From Acidobacteriota bacterium (GTDB taxonomy: Bacteria > Acidobacteriota > Vicinamibacteria > Vicinamibacterales > JAFNAJ01), in NCBI GenBank assembly GCA_017860085.1, contig JAFNAJ010000183.1, positions 1 through 5,765 on the forward strand: a stretch of DNA of 5,765 nt, given 5' to 3'. A model generated the notes under the pieces. It was not told where the DNA came from, did not search any database, and saw only the letters and a program-made list of their open reading frames with translations. The number at the start of each line of letters is the position of its first letter. Position 1 is the stretch's first letter. The position numbers were made by a program, and so were the translations under genes. Positions 4,169-5,765 of this stretch are shown piece after piece.

Positions 4169-5328
4169 CGGTCCGGCCGACCTGCGCCCACGTCGACCTC
4201 GGCGCGCTCGAGGCCAACTTCCGCGCCATCCACCGCTACCTCGACGAGCGCGCGTCGGTCACCCGTGTCGCGCCGCCCTCGGTCATCGCCGTCGTCAAGG
4301 CCAACGCTTACGGCCACGGCGCCCGGCGGGTCGCCCTCGCCCTGCAGGATGCCGGAGCGCGCGTGCTCGCGTGTGCCGACATCGAAGAGGGCGTGGCGCT
4401 GCGCGAGGCCGGCGTCGAGGTGCCCATCCTCGTCTTCGGCGCGCTCAGTGTGAGCGACCTCGATGGGCTCTTCAGTCACGCCCTGACGCCGACGCTGTCG
4501 ACCCCGGCCGCCGCCAAGGCCGTCGAAGCCGCGGCGGTTCGGCACCGCCGGCGCGTGAAGTGCCAGCTGAAGATCGACACGGGGATGCACCGTCTCGGCT
4601 TCAGGCACGACAATCTCGCCCGCACGATTCCATCGATCCTCAGCAGTCCGCATCTGGCGATCGAGGCCGTGTACACGCACTTTGCGACGGCAGACGATGT
4701 TGATGACGCCTTTCTCGACGTGCAGCGCGCGCGGTTCGAGGCGGCGCTCGTCGACCTGCAGGCACTCGGCCTCTCGGCGGCCGCACGGCACGCGGCCAAT
4801 TCGGCCGCCCTGCTCCGCGACGAACGCACGTGGTACGAGTTCGTGCGACCCGGCCTGCTGCTTTACGGAATCGCACCGCCCGGCCTGGACGACAGGCTGG
4901 CTCTGCAACCCGTGATGACACTGCGCAGCCGGGTCGTAGCAGTGAAGGGCATCCGCACGGGCGATGGCGTCGGCTACGGCCTGCGGTTCGTGGCGTCGTC
5001 GCCGCGCGAGATTGGCGTCGTGCCAGCCGGCTACGCCGACGGTCTCGACACGAGGCTGGCCAACAGGAGCGCGGTGCTCGTGAAGGGTCGCCGGGCGCCG
5101 GTCGTGGGATCGGTGTGCATGGACATGCTGATGGTCGATGTCACGGGCCTCGGCGTCTCGCCGGGTGATGAGGTGGTGATCATCGGCACGCAGGGCGCCG
5201 AGGCCATCGACGTTCGCGACATGGCGTCCGCGGTCGGCACCATCCCCTACGAGCTGTTGTGCCGGGTCGGCGCTCGCATCGAGCGCGTCTACGATCAGGA
5301 AACGCCGACCGCCGGGACGGATCGATGA
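4153..5328 (+). CDS. alr: Alanine racemase (PLP-dependent)
   Basis: 391 aa. It interconverts L- and D-alanine, supplying D-Ala for peptidoglycan. The N-terminal TIM barrel carries the PLP-binding lysine in VIAVVKANAYGHG (44-56, K49); next come IDTGMHRLGF (141-150, R147), YTHFATAD (174-181), ANSAA (215-219) and VRPGLLLYG (231-239). The C-terminal beta domain supplies the second catalytic base, Tyr275 in GVGYGLRF, plus PAGYADGL (291-298) and VGSVCMDMLMVDV (318-330) at the dimer active-site edge. Both bases of the two-base mechanism are present, so the enzyme should be active. The GTG at 4153 is the only usual start codon near the conserved RPTCAHVDL (8-16), and it overlaps the dnaB end by 16 nt. 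A GGAGGA at 4155-4160 lies just after this GTG rather than before it, so the exact initiation codon is uncertain by a few residues. Initiation is probably coupled to termination of dnaB. Confidence 0.95.
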   Translation: MEEAIAVRPTCAHVDLGALEANFRAIHRYLDERASVTRVAPPSVIAVVKANAYGHGARRVALALQDAGARVLACADIEEGVALREAGVEVPILVFGALSVSDLDGLFSHALTPTLSTPAAAKAVEAAAVRHRRRVKCQLKIDTGMHRLGFRHDNLARTIPSILSSPHLAIEAVYTHFATADDVDDAFLDVQRARFEAALVDLQALGLSAAARHAANSAALLRDERTWYEFVRPGLLLYGIAPPGLDDRLALQPVMTLRSRVVAVKGIRTGDGVGYGLRFVASSPREIGVVPAGYADGLDTRLANRSAVLVKGRRAPVVGSVCMDMLMVDVTGLGVSPGDEVVIIGTQGAEAIDVRDMASAVGTIPYELLCRVGARIERVYDQETPTAGTDR

Positions 5329-5344
5329 AGGTCGAAGGCCACTC

Positions 5345-5765
5345 ATGAAGCTCCCGAAGATGGTCTACGCCTGCCAGCAATGCGGGGCGCAGCACGCGAA
5401 GTGGATGGGGCGGTGCCCCGATTGCGGTGCCTGGAACTCCATCGTCGAGGAGCGTCCCGAGCCAGCGAGCCTCGACGCGCCGCCGGGCCGGTTTGGCTTG
5501 CCGTCGTCCGGGGGCATGGCCCGCCTGATCGACGACGTCGACACGGCGAGCGCCCCGCGCCTGACGACCGGCCTGGACGAGTTCGACCGCGTGCTCGGGG
5601 GCGGCATCGTGCCCGGGTCGCTCGTGCTGCTCGGCGGCGAGCCGGGCATCGGCAAGTCGACCCTGCTGCTGCAGGCCGCCGGGCATCTGGCGGCGACCGC
5701 CGGCACCGTGCTCTACGCGTCGGCCGAGGAATCGGAGCATCAGATCAAGTCGCGCGCCGAGCGTC
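5345..5765 (+). CDS. radA: DNA repair protein RadA, N-terminal part (runs off the window)
   Basis: 140 codons are present and the reading frame is open at the window edge. RadA (also called Sms) is a RecA/DnaB-like ATPase that helps process branched recombination intermediates. The N-terminal zinc finger is intact, with C10, C13, C24 and C27 in YACQQCG and WMGRCPDCGAWNS (20-32). After a variable linker (33-70) the ATPase begins with RLTTGLDEFDRVLGGGIVPG (72-91), then Walker A GEPGIGKST (98-106, K104) and LYASAEESEHQIKSRAER (123-140), the family's YVSGEES-like segment. The KNRFG motif and the Lon-like C-terminal domain lie beyond the window. The ATG at 5345 has GAAGG (5334-5338) 6 nt before it; the ATG at 5360 (residue 6) is a possible alternative. 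It starts 16 nt after alr. Confidence 0.95.
   Translation, partial: MKLPKMVYACQQCGAQHAKWMGRCPDCGAWNSIVEERPEPASLDAPPGRFGLPSSGGMARLIDDVDTASAPRLTTGLDEFDRVLGGGIVPGSLVLLGGEPGIGKSTLLLQAAGHLAATAGTVLYASAEESEHQIKSRAER

Noticed and set aside
3921..4703. 260-codon + strand frame spanning the dnaB-alr junction
   Set aside because: Overlaps dnaB and alr in another frame; the product is Arg/Pro/Ala-rich as expected from reading GC-rich codons out of frame.
4015..5346. 443-codon minus-strand open frame across alr
   Set aside because: Antisense shadow of alr, which has all its catalytic residues on the + strand.
1978..5348. Shared palindrome TCATGA at the rpsR, rplI and radA start codons
   Set aside because: Six bases at three of nine starts, half of it dictated by the start codon itself; most likely coincidence.
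1..5765. Mobile elements, CRISPR repeats, tRNA or rRNA genes, toxin or defence genes
   Set aside because: None seen: no spaced repeats, transposase frames or cloverleaf-like stretches, and the genes fill almost all of the window.

Overview
This 5.8 kb window is a high-GC bacterial housekeeping cluster, with every gene on the + strand and packed tightly. The order is prs (3' end only), rplY, pth, rpsF, rpsR, rplI, dnaB, alr, radA (5' part only). It holds no mobile element, CRISPR array, tRNA/rRNA gene or phage gene, and no gene of unknown function. The codon bias, the prs-rplY-pth head joined to an rpsF-rpsR-rplI-dnaB-alr-radA tail, and the long TL5/CTC-type L25 suggest a high-GC Gram-negative lineage. 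Acidobacteriota (Vicinamibacteria-like) is my best guess, but this is an inference from protein flavour and gene order; Myxococcota/Desulfobacterota-like groups are not excluded.

Layout. Positions 1-75 are the end of ribose-phosphate pyrophosphokinase. Then follow a 105-nt gap with a GC-rich inverted repeat, L25 (181-843), peptidyl-tRNA hydrolase (880-1485, GTG start), and a 65-nt leader that can fold into a two-helix element hiding the rpsF Shine-Dalgarno. After it come S6 (1551-1973), S18 (1980-2276) and L9 (2297-2752), a 75-nt gap with a strong 15-bp hairpin, the replicative helicase DnaB (2828-4168), alanine racemase overlapping it by 16 nt (4153-5328), and the zinc finger plus Walker A part of RadA (5345 to the window edge).

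How the genes fit together. Most serve translation: L25 binds 5S rRNA, Pth recycles peptidyl-tRNA, S6 and S18 form a heterodimer in the 30S platform, and L9 sits on the 50S. The distal part couples these to replication (DnaB), recombination/repair (RadA) and peptidoglycan precursor supply (Alr). Spacing of 6-75 nt between most genes, the overlapping dnaB/alr junction and the absence of a convincing terminator suggest one or a few long transcripts. Expression is probably tuned at the RNA level.

The most interesting material lies in the junctions rather than the genes. They are the rpsF leader, which fits the published S6:S18 complex-binding motif and masks the ribosome binding site; the strong hairpin, with a competing fold, before dnaB; and the repeated use of TAG stops, three of which are the only stop between neighbouring genes lying in the same frame. 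I do not see a new biological system here.
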